A stretch of DNA of 64,000 nucleotides from Prevotella sp. (lineage in GTDB: Bacteria; Bacteroidota; Bacteroidia; Bacteroidales; Dysgonomonadaceae), in the NCBI GenBank assembly GCA_031285625.1, contig JAITVV010000093.1, positions 124,001-188,000 of the forward strand. Direction: 5' to 3'. The notes under the pieces were generated by a model that was not told where the DNA came from, made no database searches, and saw only the letters and a program-made list of their open reading frames with translations. The position numbers and the translations under genes are program-made. Of the stretch, positions 63,868 to 64,000 are shown one piece after another; within the stretch, counting starts at the first letter, position 1; every line of letters begins with the position of its first letter.

Positions 63868-64000
63868 CTTTCAACTTTTTCTTGATAAAAAGTTACAAAA
63901 TCAAGTCTTCGTAATGCGATCTTTCCTCACTCTTGTCATTCTGACCGCAGGGAAGAATCTCGTCTCCTCTTTCCTTGATAAATGATTAATGCCAATCAAC
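63868..64000. repeat. Intergenic repeat block, second palindromic element (cut by window end)
   Basis: TTTTTCTTGATAAAAAGTTACAAAATCAAG (63873-63902, split here as TTTTTCTTGATAAAAA and TTACAAAATCAAG) precedes TGTCATTCTGACCGCAGGGAAG... starting at 63934. The latter matches the left arm and centre of the element at 18493-18573; the right arm would lie beyond the window. Confidence 0.65.

Overview
The window looks like a chromosomal segment of a low-GC Bacteroidetes bacterium, most likely of the order Bacteroidales; a Dysgonomonas-like genome would fit but cannot be proved here. The evidence is the recurring Bacteroidetes -7 promoter box (TAnnTTTG) ahead of many genes, a GH13 lipoprotein and a periplasmic DPP IV, PCMD and DUF418 proteins, a Bacteroidetes-type Wza/Wzc pair, and clusters of FtsX-like permeases under an NtrC-type regulator. 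I see no rRNA, tRNA, CRISPR array, transposase or integrase.

Layout. 1-5.8 kb: DUF418 membrane protein, GH13 lipoprotein and dipeptidyl peptidase IV. 5.8-10.6 kb (minus strand): two small proteins (one DUF3008), a GNAT-fold protein, 5-formyl-THF cyclo-ligase, an S41 C-terminal processing protease and dCMP deaminase. 10.9-16.3 kb (plus): pyrophosphatase and metallophosphoesterase, then an envelope operon (Omp85/BamA-like barrel, EptA-like phosphoethanolamine transferase, PCMD lipid/envelope-type protein) behind an operator-like palindrome. 16.3-18.1 kb (minus): a two-gene AAA ATPase + TOPRIM/DUF4276-like module, the best candidate for an uncharacterised defence system.

18.5-32.8 kb holds one transport and regulation unit: a short palindromic repeat element, a perfect 16-bp palindrome, a -24/-12 (sigma-54) promoter, a HlyD-type adaptor, an ABC ATPase, six FtsX/MacB-like permeases arranged as three A-B pairs, a TolC-type outer-membrane channel, a sigma-54-dependent response regulator and its histidine kinase. 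The regulator probably controls the transporter through the palindrome.

32.9-54.1 kb is a complete Wzx/Wzy-type exopolysaccharide/capsule cluster of 17 genes on one strand, with many overlaps: export (Wza, Wzc), nucleotide-sugar enzymes (WbpP-like, WbpO/TviB-like, WecB-like, WbpV-like, cupin, WbpM-like), flippase, polymerase, five GT4-type glycosyltransferases, a WbpL-like initiating transferase, and an unusual CapA-like phosphatase plus ATP-grasp pair. Its middle is visibly AT-richer than the flanks. It closes with a strong terminator at 54.13 kb.

54.2-63.8 kb (minus) holds a TPR histidine-kinase-like protein that lacks the phospho-acceptor histidine, a phosphoglucomutase/phosphomannomutase, a large cytoplasmic TPR protein, a CPA2 antiporter with a cytoplasmic regulatory domain, and a CNNM/CorC-type membrane protein. 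The window ends inside a second copy of the palindromic intergenic repeat.
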